Source: Chitinophagaceae bacterium (GTDB taxonomy: Bacteria; Bacteroidota; Bacteroidia; Chitinophagales; Chitinophagaceae). From it: a DNA stretch of 64,000 nt. The stretch spans positions 248,001-312,000 of the forward strand of contig JADJTY010000009.1 of assembly GCA_016710935.1 (NCBI GenBank), written 5' to 3'. Shown here piece after piece: positions 17,573 through 26,286 of this stretch. Both the position numbers and the translations under genes were made by a program. Under the pieces are notes generated by a model, which saw nothing but the letters and a program-made list of their open reading frames with translations, was not told the origin of the DNA and searched no databases. Each line of letters opens with the position of its first letter. Positions within the stretch are counted from its first letter, which is position 1.

Positions 17573-19057
17573 CCCCAATTCCCTTGCTTTATCTAACATA
17601 AATGCATGGGCCGCTTCAAACTCGTTAGGAATAATACCATCCAGGATGGCTTCCCGTATGGCATTTTTTAAATCCCCTACCGGGCGGGATGGTGGCAGGT
17701 TAAATGTTTCCATGATCATTTCGCCGGTTATCGGAGGTTGCCAGTTGCGGAGGTGGTCCTTTTCTTCTACCTCGGCACAACGTTTTTTCACCAGTTCAAA
17801 GTTTTCTAAAAACCGTTTAACCTTTGTTTTGTTCTTAGAAGTGATGTCGGCTGCACACAAGGTCATCAGGGCATCAAAATCTTCCCCTGCATCAAAGAGC
17901 AAACGGCGTATGGCGCTGTCGGTTATATTTTCTTTGGTAACACTAATGGGGCGCAAATGCAGTTCCACCAGCTTCCGTACAAATTTCATTTTTTCATTTT
18001 GCGGCAGCTTCAGTTGCGTGAAAATTTTGGGCACCATCCTGCCACCCACCACTTCATGTCCATGAAAGGTCCAGCCATGGCCTTCTTCAAACCGCTTTGT
18101 AGCAGGCTTGGCAATATCGTGTAAAACCGCGGCCCACCGTAACCATAGGTCATCTGTATTTTGTGCAATATTATCTACCACCTGTATAGTATGGTAAAAA
18201 TTATCCTTGTGTCCGTGCCCGTCAATATACTCGGCACCGGCCAGGTCAACCATTTGAGGAAAGATAATCTTAAGCAGGCCGCTTTTGTACAGCAGCTCAA
18301 AACCGATTGAAGGTTTACTGCTCATCAATATCTTATTCAGTTCATCGGCTATCCTTTCGCCGCTTACAATTTTAATACGGGCAGCATTTTCAATAATGGC
18401 TGCAAAGGTATCCGGGTGTATGGTAAAATGTAATTGCGATGCAAAGCGGATGGCTCTCATCATACGCAGCGGATCATCACTGAAAGTTTGTGCCGGGGCC
18501 AGCGGTGTTTGAATATTCTTTAAGGCAAGATCGTTTATGCCATTAAACGGATCAACCAGTTCACCATAATTTTCTTTATTTAAACTGATGGCCATGGCAT
18601 TAATGGTAAAGTCGCGGCGGTTCTGGTCATCTTCAATGGTTCCGTTTTCAACTGCCGGTTTCCGGCTGTTAAAATCATAGCTTTCTTTACGGGCACCTAC
18701 AAATTCTATTTCAATAGACCCATCCCAACTAATATCCAAGGGGGAGTGAATTGGATCAAGATTATTAGGCAATTGCTTGTTTTCAATTGCCAATTGCCTA
18801 TTGCCTATTTTTATCTGTGCTGTACCAAAATTCTTAAAGAAATGAACCTCGGGTTTGGGGCTGAATTTTTCTGCAACCTTTGCAGCCAGTTCAATACCAT
18901 CTCCCACACAAACAATATCCATGTCCTTGGTATTTCTTCCCAATATTTTATCCCGCACAAAACCGCCAATCAGGTAACAGGGCAAGCCAATTTCCTGTGC
19001 CGAAAGGGCAATTTTTTCCAGTATTTCCAGTTCCTTATCGTTACAATCAATATACAT
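17561..19057 (-). CDS. cca: CCA tRNA nucleotidyltransferase with HD domain
   Basis: About 498 residues. It has a nucleotidyltransferase head (CYLIGGFVRDKILGRNTKDMD with the Asp pair), an RNA-binding domain (RRDFTINAMAIS, DPLRMMRAIRFASQLHF) and an HD phosphohydrolase domain (VLHDIAKP). It adds or repairs the 3' CCA of tRNAs; the tRNA-Lys in this window lacks an encoded CCA. ATG 19057 is preferred over the in-frame TTG at 19066. An unusual 30-residue stretch near residues 85-115 (IGNRQLAIENKQLPNN plus a following Pro/Ile segment) is encoded by word repeats at about 18,715-18,812 and interrupts the usual FGTAQIK...IEFVGARKESY block. The C-terminus also runs into a repeat array. Confidence 0.9.
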   Translation of the reverse strand: MYIDCNDKELEILEKIALSAQEIGLPCYLIGGFVRDKILGRNTKDMDIVCVGDGIELAAKVAEKFSPKPEVHFFKNFGTAQIKIGNRQLAIENKQLPNNLDPIHSPLDISWDGSIEIEFVGARKESYDFNSRKPAVENGTIEDDQNRRDFTINAMAISLNKENYGELVDPFNGINDLALKNIQTPLAPAQTFSDDPLRMMRAIRFASQLHFTIHPDTFAAIIENAARIKIVSGERIADELNKILMSSKPSIGFELLYKSGLLKIIFPQMVDLAGAEYIDGHGHKDNFYHTIQVVDNIAQNTDDLWLRWAAVLHDIAKPATKRFEEGHGWTFHGHEVVGGRMVPKIFTQLKLPQNEKMKFVRKLVELHLRPISVTKENITDSAIRRLLFDAGEDFDALMTLCAADITSKNKTKVKRFLENFELVKKRCAEVEEKDHLRNWQPPITGEMIMETFNLPPSRPVGDLKNAIREAILDGIIPNEFEAAHAFMLDKARELGIGQ

Positions 19058-19063
19058 GCGCTG

Positions 19064-19071
19064 CAAATTTA
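19064..19071 (-). promoter_or_regulatory. -7 box for cca, nearly leaderless
   Basis: On the minus strand TAAATTTG is an exact match ending six bases before the ATG at 19057, so the mRNA would begin at about the start codon. Confidence 0.45.
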
Positions 19072-19151
19072 GTGATTAGCCATTAGCTATTAGCAGTTTG
19101 CAATTAGTAAAGCACTTAAGCTAATAGCTAAAGGCTAACCGCTAATAGCTT
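19072..19151. repeat. TTAGCCATTAGCTATTAGC inverted word repeats
   Basis: Words of the type TTAGCCATTAGCTATTAGC and, inverted, GCTAATAGCTAAAGGCTAAC lie between the divergent cca and lon genes. Confidence 0.5.
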
Positions 19152-19243
19152 TCTTGGCATTAATATTGACCTTATATAGGCTCACACAAAAAACAATTAA
19201 TTTACCGTGTGCTTTGACATTTTGACCATATATTGTGAAAATT

Positions 19244-21643
19244 ATGAACGACAAGTTTTATTTGCAGGGCGGAGAAGATGAGATGGAGTTTATGCCCATC
19301 ATTCCCTTGAACGAAGAAGATGATGCAAGTGCTGATGATCAACCTATTCCGGATGTTATTCCACTTTTAGCTTTAAGAAATACAGTGCTTTTTCCTGGTG
19401 TTGTAATTCCCATAACTGTTGGCCGGGATAAGAGTATAAAGGCGGTAACTGATGCTTATAAGGCTGACAAATTGATAGGTGTTGTTGCGCAAAAAGACAG
19501 TACCGTTGAAGAGCCCACTGTAAGCGACCTGGAAGATATTGGTACCGTGGCAAAAATTGCCAAGCTGATCAAAATGCCCGATGGCGGAACAACCATCATC
19601 ATACAAGGCCGTAAGCGTTGCAAAATTGAAGAGATCACCAGCGACGATCCGTATTTTAAGGCAAAGATCACTGTGTTAACCGATGAAGCTTTAAAAGACG
19701 ACGCAGATTTTGACGCCATGATCGGAAGCATTAAAGACCTGGCCGGACAGATCATCAATTTATCTCCCAACCTGCCCAGCGAAGCAGCAATCATTTTAAA
19801 GAATATTGAGAATCCTTCGTTCCTCATTCACTTTGTAAGCAGCAACCTTAATAGTGATATCAAGGAAAAGCAACGACTGCTGGAGATCAGCAGCATTAAA
19901 GCCCGTGCCGAACTGCTGATGAACCTGATGCAGACCGAACTGCAATACACCGAACTGAAGAATAAGGTTACCAATAAAACCAGGGCCGAACTGGATAAGC
20001 AGCAGCGTGAATATTTTCTGCAACAGCAAATGAAAGCCATTAAGGACGAACTGGGTGGTGATAATGTAGCTGAGGTAAAAGACATGCTAAAGAAGGCCGA
20101 GAACAAAAAATGGCCCGCAGCAGCTAAGGAGATGTTTACCAAAGGGGCCGAGAAACTTGAGCGTATGCATCCATCCACGCCCGATTACTCGGTTGTGTAC
20201 AATCACCTGGATTTGATGCTTGACCTGCCCTGGGATGAATATACGGAAGACTCATACGACCTGAAAAAGGCTAAGAAGATACTGGACCTGGATCATTATG
20301 GCATGCAGAAAATAAAGGAGCGTATTTTAGAATACCTGGCCGTTTTAAAGCTGAAGGGAGATATGAAATCGCCCATACTTTGTTTCCTGGGCCCTCCGGG
20401 TATTGGTAAAACAAGTTTGGGAAAAAGTATTGCGGCAGCTATACAAAGAAAGTATGTACGGGTGAGCCTGGGAGGACTTCATGATGAGAGCGAGATACGG
20501 GGTCATCGTAAAACTTATATCGGCGCCATGCCCGGCCGCATCTTACAATCTATACGCAAGGTAAAGTCAAGCAACCCGGTCATGATCCTGGATGAGATCG
20601 ACAAAGTAGGTGCCGACCACCGCGGCGATCCATCATCAGCTTTGCTGGAAGTTTTAGACCCGGAACAGAATAATACCTTTTACGATAACTACCTGGAGTT
20701 GGAATATGACCTGAGTAAAGTATTGTTCATAGCCACTGCAAACAACTTAAGTAATATACCAGCACCTTTACGTGATAGATTGGAAATCATAGATTTAAGT
20801 GGTTATGCTGTAGAGGAAAAAATTGAAATTGCAAAACGTCATTTAATGCCCAAACAAAAAGAAATGCACGGGCTAAAAGACATTAGTTTTAAATTAAGCG
20901 ATACTGTTCTTGAGAAAATGATACAGGATTATACCCGGGAAAGTGGCGTACGGGAACTGGACAGGCAGCTTGCCAGCATCATGCGTTACCAGGCTAAAGA
21001 ACTGGTGATCAAAGGCAAATTAAAAGCCACCATCACCAACCATGATGTTGAGAAGATTTTGGGCAAGCCCAGGTACAGTAACGACCTGTACAAGATCGCC
21101 AATATGCCTGGTGTGGCCGTTGGTTTGGCCTGGACCTATGTTGGTGGTGATATTTTATTTATTGAAACCCAACTGAGCGATGGTAAAGGTGAATTGAAGC
21201 TAACCGGTAACCTGGGTAATGTGATGAAGGAAAGTGCCAGCACTGCCCTCACCTACCTGGAAGCCAATTGTAAAAAAGTAGATATTGCCCCGGAGTTATT
21301 TCATAAAAAAGATACGCATATACACGTGCCCGAAGGTGCCACGCCCAAAGATGGCCCAAGTGCGGGCATTACGATGCTGAGTGCATTGGCCAGTGCCTTC
21401 ACCGGTCGCAAAATAAAACCTTACCTGGCCATGACCGGGGAGATCACTTTACGTGGACAGGTGTTGCCTGTTGGAGGTATCAAAGAAAAAGTGCTGGCAG
21501 CACGTCGTGCCGGTCTAAAAGAAATCATCATGTGCTGGCAAAACGAAAAAGATGTGGAAGAAATAAACCCGCAATATATTAAAGGCATTAAATTTCATTA
21601 TGTAAAGACGATGCAGCAGGTGCTCGATCTGGCTTTAACATAA
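19244..21643 (+). CDS. lon: ATP-dependent protease Lon
   Basis: About 799 residues with the full Lon layout. The N-terminal substrate-binding domain contains LLALRNTVLFPGVVIPITVGR. The AAA+ module has Walker A GPPGIGKTSLGKS (about 383-395), Walker B VMILDEIDKVG and the segment SLGGLHDESEIRGHRKTYIGAMPG. The C-terminal Ser/Lys protease domain has the catalytic serine in PKDGPSAGITM (about 690) and the catalytic lysine in GGIKEKVLAARRAG. Lon degrades misfolded and regulatory proteins in the cytoplasm. ATG 19244 is preferred over the GTG at 19235. A strong terminator follows. Confidence 0.96.
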   Translation: MNDKFYLQGGEDEMEFMPIIPLNEEDDASADDQPIPDVIPLLALRNTVLFPGVVIPITVGRDKSIKAVTDAYKADKLIGVVAQKDSTVEEPTVSDLEDIGTVAKIAKLIKMPDGGTTIIIQGRKRCKIEEITSDDPYFKAKITVLTDEALKDDADFDAMIGSIKDLAGQIINLSPNLPSEAAIILKNIENPSFLIHFVSSNLNSDIKEKQRLLEISSIKARAELLMNLMQTELQYTELKNKVTNKTRAELDKQQREYFLQQQMKAIKDELGGDNVAEVKDMLKKAENKKWPAAAKEMFTKGAEKLERMHPSTPDYSVVYNHLDLMLDLPWDEYTEDSYDLKKAKKILDLDHYGMQKIKERILEYLAVLKLKGDMKSPILCFLGPPGIGKTSLGKSIAAAIQRKYVRVSLGGLHDESEIRGHRKTYIGAMPGRILQSIRKVKSSNPVMILDEIDKVGADHRGDPSSALLEVLDPEQNNTFYDNYLELEYDLSKVLFIATANNLSNIPAPLRDRLEIIDLSGYAVEEKIEIAKRHLMPKQKEMHGLKDISFKLSDTVLEKMIQDYTRESGVRELDRQLASIMRYQAKELVIKGKLKATITNHDVEKILGKPRYSNDLYKIANMPGVAVGLAWTYVGGDILFIETQLSDGKGELKLTGNLGNVMKESASTALTYLEANCKKVDIAPELFHKKDTHIHVPEGATPKDGPSAGITMLSALASAFTGRKIKPYLAMTGEITLRGQVLPVGGIKEKVLAARRAGLKEIIMCWQNEKDVEEINPQYIKGIKFHYVKTMQQVLDLALT

Positions 21644-21742
21644 AATTTATAAAAACCACACAACCATTCGTATTGTTTACCCGTATATAAGACAGTTTAA
21701 GCTATCAACAGGTTTCATGTTGGTTGTTTTAAGGGTTAAAGA

Positions 21743-21775
21743 AATTCCCTCCTGTTCTCAGGAGGGAATTTTTAT
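21743..21775 (+). terminator. Rho-independent terminator after lon
   Basis: A perfect 12-base stem (AATTCCCTCCTG / CAGGAGGGAATT) with a TTCT loop is followed by a T run. It lies 100 bases after the lon stop codon. Confidence 0.85.
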
Positions 21776-21870
21776 GTGTCAGGCCTCTACCAATACGCTT
21801 AATTCCGGTCATGGCTTAACTGGTAAATACAACTTTAAAGTTTAATATTACTTGCAGTGGCCAGACACAT

Positions 21871-22335
21871 TTACCTGTGCCTCTCCATCCAATCCACTTC
21901 CTTCTTTGTAGTAAATGCCTGCACAATGGCAATTAAGAAAAGCATTGCCACATTGCCAGCCAGGTAGGTAAGACCAAGACCATAGTAACCTGTTATGTCT
22001 GTATTGAATTTTGTAAAGAACGAGATCATATCAAAAACCAAAACCGCGAGGCTTATTAAAAACCCTGCAACAAATATAATTTGAGATATAATTTTTACTG
22101 CAGGGGCAGGATGTTTTTTGGTTCTTTTAAAAAAGATAAAATAAACCGACATAAAAATGGCTGGTGCCAGCGTAACTACCCCCAAGCCAAAAGTAATATC
22201 GGCAACCGTAGAAGAAACCAGTTTGGAGATTCCGTAAAAGGCGGCAATAACCAAACCCAGCAGCACGGGCACACAAAGAAAAAGCAAAAATATAAGTGCG
22301 TAGAGTTTGGAGTATTTAATAAACCGGTCTTCCAT
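21871..22335 (-). CDS. Hypothetical four-helix membrane protein
   Basis: I do not recognise a family. The 154 residues contain four hydrophobic segments (about 12-38, 45-68, 80-105 and 118-140) and a short charged end (KKEVDWMERHR). It is convergent with lon and lies 47 bases downstream of the M42 peptidase gene on the same strand. Confidence 0.65.
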   Translation of the reverse strand: MEDRFIKYSKLYALIFLLFLCVPVLLGLVIAAFYGISKLVSSTVADITFGLGVVTLAPAIFMSVYFIFFKRTKKHPAPAVKIISQIIFVAGFLISLAVLVFDMISFFTKFNTDITGYYGLGLTYLAGNVAMLFLIAIVQAFTTKKEVDWMERHR

Positions 22336-22382
22336 CTTGTTCTATTGTGCTACTGTAAATAACAGTTTTAAAAATGATAAGT

Positions 22383-23483
22383 TTAAAAATAACTCAGCTT
22401 TGTTTTTGGGTTTAACGTCAATAATGTTTCATACATCAGCCTGATGGTATTTTCTATATCAGATTTATGCAGCATCTCCACCGTTGTATGCATATAACGT
22501 AAAGGAATTGAAATCAAAGCCGAGGGGCAGCCATCATTGGCATAAGCAAAAGAATCGGTATCGGTACCGGTGCTTCTGCTTACGGTATTAAACTGCACAT
22601 CGATCTTATTTTTTACTGCTGTAGCTTTTATAATATCCAGCAGTTTATTATGTACAGCGGGGCCATAAGTAAGCGAGGGGCCTTTACCACAACTGCATTC
22701 GCCCTGTATCATTTTATTGATCATCGGCGTAGTGGTATCATGTGTAACATCAGTAATGATGGCAATATCCGGTTTGATCCGGCGGGCAATCATTTCTGCA
22801 CCACGTAAACCAATTTCTTCCTGCACCGCGTTCACCACATATAAACCAAAAGGTAATTTCTTTTTGTGCTCTTTAAGCAAACGGGCCACCTCGGCAATCA
22901 TAAAGCCACCTACCCTGTTATCAAATGCACGGCCTATCAAATAATCGTAAGCAATTTCTTCATAACCTTCTTCGTAAGTGGCAACAGCACCAATATGTAT
23001 ACCCAGGGCTTCTACTTCTTTTTTGTTGCGGGCCCCGCAATCTAAAAACAGGTTTTCTACTTTTGGCTGGGTCTCTTTATCGGCATTCATCCGGGTATGT
23101 ATGGCCGGCCAGCCAAATACAGCCTTCACTATTCCTTTTTTACCATGAATGATCACACGCATGGATGGTGCGATCTGGTGATCTACACCGCCATTGCGTT
23201 TCAGGTATATTAATCCTTCGGGTGAGATATAATTTACAAACCAGCTTATTTCATCGGCATGGGCTTCTATCACCACCTTAAAAGGTGCATCAGGATTTAT
23301 TACACCCACAGCCGTACCGTATGGATCGGTAAATGTTGTATCCACATATGGCTTAACATATTCAAGCCATAATTTTTGTCCGCTGCTTTCAAAACCAGTT
23401 GGTGATGGGTTGTTGATGTAGTTTTTTAAAAAACTGTAAGAATTACCGGTAAGTATACTTTTTGTTTTTTTTGCTTTTGCCAT
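22383..23483 (-). CDS. M42 family metallo-aminopeptidase
   Basis: 366 residues of the M42 (glutamyl aminopeptidase / 'endoglucanase M') family, cytoplasmic dinuclear-metal peptidases that form tetrahedral assemblies. Metal and catalytic motifs are all visible: EAHADEISW, the bridging Asp in GRAFDNRVGG, the Glu pair in QEEIGLRGAE, ITDVTHDTTTP and the final His in IPLRYMHTTVEM. The N-terminal segment NYINNPSPTGFE is typical. Confidence 0.92.
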   Translation of the reverse strand: MAKAKKTKSILTGNSYSFLKNYINNPSPTGFESSGQKLWLEYVKPYVDTTFTDPYGTAVGVINPDAPFKVVIEAHADEISWFVNYISPEGLIYLKRNGGVDHQIAPSMRVIIHGKKGIVKAVFGWPAIHTRMNADKETQPKVENLFLDCGARNKKEVEALGIHIGAVATYEEGYEEIAYDYLIGRAFDNRVGGFMIAEVARLLKEHKKKLPFGLYVVNAVQEEIGLRGAEMIARRIKPDIAIITDVTHDTTTPMINKMIQGECSCGKGPSLTYGPAVHNKLLDIIKATAVKNKIDVQFNTVSRSTGTDTDSFAYANDGCPSALISIPLRYMHTTVEMLHKSDIENTIRLMYETLLTLNPKTKLSYF

Positions 23484-23502
23484 AAAAATTATTGATTTGC
23501 CG

Positions 23503-23510
23503 CAAAATTA
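23503..23510 (-). promoter_or_regulatory. -7 box for the M42 peptidase
   Basis: On the minus strand TAATTTTG (TAnnTTTG) lies 19 bases upstream of the M42 ATG. No clear -33 element. Confidence 0.4.
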
Positions 23511-23679
23511 CTTAGAAGCAGTCTAAAAACAGTATTTATAAACTATGTCATAGCTTTTTGGCCACGAATACACTAATTAACACGAATAATACAGTACTAT
23601 TCTTGAAAATTCATGTTATGCCTGCCGACTTATCGTGGCAAAAAATTTAAATGGGTTAAGTTGTAATCCTTAAAGTTAT

Positions 23680-24510
23680 TTAAACACTGGCAATGTATGT
23701 AGCAAGTGCCGAAAATAACATCATACCATCTACAAAGAAATAATAAAAAAGATAACTGCGTTTTTTATTAGAATAAAAGTATACGGCCAGCAAAGCAAGT
23801 GTTGAAACCTGCAGGGCTATAGATTGCGGCAGCGTGATACCATAATTTCTGAAGAAGAAATTAGAGATAAACAATAAAACAAATATCAGGTAAATGAGGA
23901 TTCGGAGCATTAATGGCTGAAGGTCGGTTGCCAGGCTGCGCAAGCCTCTTATCTTATCCATTTCTTTATCTCTGTTATCAAAGATTATACAGAGCATCAG
24001 CATAAACAGAAACCGGCGGGTGATAATAAAGATATCTGTGCTATTTAAAAGCCCATAATCTTTTTCCAGGGGAATTATTACCGTTACATAGGTCCAGGTA
24101 AAAGCCAGTAGAATGGTTTTTAACACCCCGGCTTTACGGGTAAATTTTAAATCAGGAAAAGGCAACAGCGGTACCGCATATATTATGGTTAATACAGCAG
24201 CTGTGATCACAAAATGCAAAGGAATGGAAGACTGCAATAAACAATACAGCAAACCAATGGAAGAAATGAACAGCAGCAATAAACCTGTTGCTTCTTTCTT
24301 CCACAGGCCTGGTATATTTTTTTTTGAAGTAAAAGAGCATTTACTCAATATCCAGTAAAAATTATAGCTACAGAGTGTTGAAAAGAAAATAAATCCGTAA
24401 ACAAACAGGTTGAAGTTGAGTTTTAATAACAGGGCTGTCTGGAAAGTAAGCGCCACAGCGCAAACTGCAATAAAAATAGAATGAGATAAGATGAAATGCA
24501 GCCACTTCAT
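23680..24510 (-). CDS. UbiA-like membrane prenyltransferase family protein
   Basis: 276 residues with eight or nine hydrophobic helices. The cytoplasmic loop IIFDNRDKEMDKIRGLRSLA carries a DxRDxxxD pattern like the second Asp motif of UbiA prenyltransferases, and YAVPLLPFPDLKFTRKAGVLKT precedes the middle helices as in that superfamily. The first Asp motif is weak (YNFYWILS). A prenyl transfer reaction is therefore only suggested. Its ATG shares a base with the upstream lipoprotein stop (TAATG arrangement), so the pair is likely coupled. Confidence 0.6.
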   Translation of the reverse strand: MKWLHFILSHSIFIAVCAVALTFQTALLLKLNFNLFVYGFIFFSTLCSYNFYWILSKCSFTSKKNIPGLWKKEATGLLLLFISSIGLLYCLLQSSIPLHFVITAAVLTIIYAVPLLPFPDLKFTRKAGVLKTILLAFTWTYVTVIIPLEKDYGLLNSTDIFIITRRFLFMLMLCIIFDNRDKEMDKIRGLRSLATDLQPLMLRILIYLIFVLLFISNFFFRNYGITLPQSIALQVSTLALLAVYFYSNKKRSYLFYYFFVDGMMLFSALATYIASV

Positions 24511-24977
24511 TAAGGAAGCGTATAAAAAATAAATGGCTTATCTGTTAAAATCACATTGCTTTTATTTTTGGCAAAATCCTTTACATAAATTTCAAATTGC
24601 AGGTTATCCTGGTAAGGGCGCTGACTGAAAGGCAAGTCACGGCCACCGAGTACACTAAACAGCCCTACCTCAATATTGGCTTTAAAATTTGATTTACTAA
24701 CGCTTCTTAGATCCGGAAAATCAATGGAATCTTCTTTATTAGTAAGCATATTTTTTATGTACACTTTTGATATTTCTGTTGGGCTTATATTTCCCAGGTC
24801 ACCTTCAGCATCTGTTATTTCAAGTACCATAATTGGCTGATCGCTGCTCCGGGTGTATGTGCTTGCTTCCCCAGGATTAAAAGATTTAAAAACAATTTGT
24901 GGGGCAGTAGTGTATTTATCCTTTTTACAGGCCGTAAAAAACAAAATAGCTATTGCAAATAGTAAACTGTATCGCAT
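24510..24977 (-). CDS. Lipoprotein of unknown function
   Basis: The 155-residue protein has a lipoprotein signal, MRYSLLFAIAILFFTACKKD, with lipobox FTAC. The mature part looks like a single beta-sandwich (VLEITDAEGDLGNISPTEISK resembles Ca-binding Ig-like edges). No family recognised. It is coupled to the downstream UbiA-like gene and preceded by a good promoter box. Confidence 0.7.
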   Translation of the reverse strand: MRYSLLFAIAILFFTACKKDKYTTAPQIVFKSFNPGEASTYTRSSDQPIMVLEITDAEGDLGNISPTEISKVYIKNMLTNKEDSIDFPDLRSVSKSNFKANIEVGLFSVLGGRDLPFSQRPYQDNLQFEIYVKDFAKNKSNVILTDKPFIFYTLP

Positions 24978-24995
24978 CTTTGTGTTTTAATAGTT

Positions 24996-25003
24996 CAAAT
25001 TTA
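24996..25003 (-). promoter_or_regulatory. -7 box for the lipoprotein gene
   Basis: On the minus strand TAAATTTG is an exact TAnnTTTG match, 18 bases upstream of the lipoprotein ATG. It is embedded in the 30-base divergent gap shared with the LuxE-like gene. Confidence 0.45.
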
Positions 25004-25007
25004 ATGA

Positions 25008-26030
25008 TTGCATTTGAAACAAGGCGTTAAAAATATAGACTTCGAAAAAAGCATATTAGCTGCCCGTGATGATAATTTTAACGAATTAGCTGTTGAATTG
25101 TTCAATTATCAATACGAACACAACAAGATTTACCGGCAATTTTGCGATACGTTAAAAATAAATGCTGCCGAAGTTGACGATGTAAAAAAGATCCCTTTTC
25201 TGCCTGTTTCATTTTTTAAAACACATACCGTAAAAACAACTGAATTTGAAACGGATACTGTATTTGAGAGCAGCGGAACTACACAGGCTATCCCAGCCAG
25301 ACATTTTGTAAAAGATATTGAACTCTACAGAAAAAGCTTTAATGCCTGCTTTGAAAAATTTTACGGCCATCCACAAAACAAATGCATCCTTGGCCTGTTG
25401 CCGTCTTACCTGGAAAGAAAAAATTCTTCGCTGGTGCTGATGGTGGATGAATTGATACAAGCCAGCAACAATCCATTAAGCGGATTTTATTTATACGATC
25501 ACGAAAAACTGCACAGCACCATACTCCACAACGAATTGCTGAAACTGCCTACATTGCTGATTGGCGTTACCTATGCCCTGCTTGATTTTGCAGAGGCTTA
25601 CCCCATGCAGTTGCGGCATACCATCGTGATGGAAACCGGCGGCATGAAAGGGAGGCGGGAAGAACTTACCCGAACCGAAGTGCATGCCCAGCTTCAAAAA
25701 CAACTGGGCGTTAGCCTGGTGCATTCAGAGTATGGCATGACGGAATTGTTATCGCAGGCTTATTCAAAAGGCGATGGAATTTTCCATTGTCCGGGTTGGA
25801 TGAAAATCGTATTAAGAGATGAAGATGATCCTTTTCATATAAGTACCGGTGCTGATATACAAAACAGGCCGAAAACAGGCCTTATTAATGTTATAGACCT
25901 GGCCAATATACACAGTTGCAGTTTTATTGCTACCGATGATGTGGGCAGATTACACGCCAATGGAAGTTTTGAAGTGCGGGGAAGGGTTGACAATAGTGAT
26001 GTAAGGGGGTGTAGTTTGATGGCCATATAA
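25008..26030 (+). CDS. LuxE-like acyl-protein synthetase
   Basis: 340 residues resembling LuxE/acyl-protein synthetase, members of the adenylate-forming superfamily that activate fatty acids as acyl-AMP. Motifs are FESSGTTQAIPARHFVKD (the Ser/Thr/Gly ATP loop), METGGMKGRREELTRTEVHAQL, VHSEYGMTELLSQAYS and INVIDLANIHSCSFIATDD. No luxC or luxD is adjacent, so it is probably not for bioluminescence. The start is TTG: an in-frame TGA lies just before it and no ATG is available near the N-terminus. Confidence 0.8.
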   Translation: MHLKQGVKNIDFEKSILAARDDNFNELAVELFNYQYEHNKIYRQFCDTLKINAAEVDDVKKIPFLPVSFFKTHTVKTTEFETDTVFESSGTTQAIPARHFVKDIELYRKSFNACFEKFYGHPQNKCILGLLPSYLERKNSSLVLMVDELIQASNNPLSGFYLYDHEKLHSTILHNELLKLPTLLIGVTYALLDFAEAYPMQLRHTIVMETGGMKGRREELTRTEVHAQLQKQLGVSLVHSEYGMTELLSQAYSKGDGIFHCPGWMKIVLRDEDDPFHISTGADIQNRPKTGLINVIDLANIHSCSFIATDDVGRLHANGSFEVRGRVDNSDVRGCSLMAI

Positions 26031-26100
26031 AATTATCAACATGTTTTTGAAACCGTTGATAAAAAATTATTTAAGGCTGAATTTTTTGAATCAATACCCT

Positions 26101-26108
26101 TATCTTTG
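26101..26108 (+). promoter_or_regulatory. -7 box of tRNA-Lys
   Basis: TATCTTTG matches TAnnTTTG and lies 22 bases before the tRNA. The identical octamer precedes the tRNA-Arg gene. Confidence 0.5.
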
Positions 26109-26130
26109 CACTCCAAAAATCAAAAAGGAT

Positions 26131-26203
26131 GAATTGGTAGCTCAGTTGGTAGAGCAATACACTTTTAATGTATGGGCCCTGGGTTCGAGTCCCAGCCAGT
26201 TCA
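26131..26203 (+). tRNA. tRNA-Lys (anticodon UUU)
   Basis: A complete cloverleaf can be drawn. The acceptor stem pairs GAATTGG with CCAGTTC (one G-U). The D arm is GCTCAGTTGGTAGAGC. The anticodon arm is ATACA-CTTTTAA-TGTAT with anticodon TTT. The T arm is CTGGG-TTCGAGT-CCCAG. Discriminator A; the 3' CCA is not encoded. A terminator follows immediately. Confidence 0.95.
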
Positions 26204-26204
26204 C

Positions 26205-26232
26205 AAAAACCCCCGCTTGCGGGGGTTTTTTA
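26205..26232 (+). terminator. Terminator of tRNA-Lys
   Basis: AAAAACCCCCGC-TT-GCGGGGGTTTTT forms a perfect stem with a T run, immediately after the tRNA. Confidence 0.85.
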
Positions 26233-26241
26233 TTTAGTAAA

Positions 26242-26272
26242 TTTGTTTAGCAGGCTAATCCGGCTAATTTTG
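26242..26272 (+). promoter_or_regulatory. Bacteroidota promoter of the SDR gene
   Basis: TTTG (26242-26245), a 19-base spacer and TAATTTTG (26265-26272) match the full -33/-7 consensus. It ends 14 bases before the ATG. The TTTG is itself part of another -7-like box, TAAATTTG at 26238-26245. Confidence 0.65.
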
Positions 26273-26286
26273 TAATAATTAATATT

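Noticed and set aside
23540..23645. GGCCACGAATACACTAATTAACACG segment as an inverted-repeat element
   Set aside because: Only one weak arm could be seen; no inverted partner within the gap.
26041..26250. 69-codon frame across tRNA-Lys
   Set aside because: It runs through the tRNA and its terminator; no protein features.
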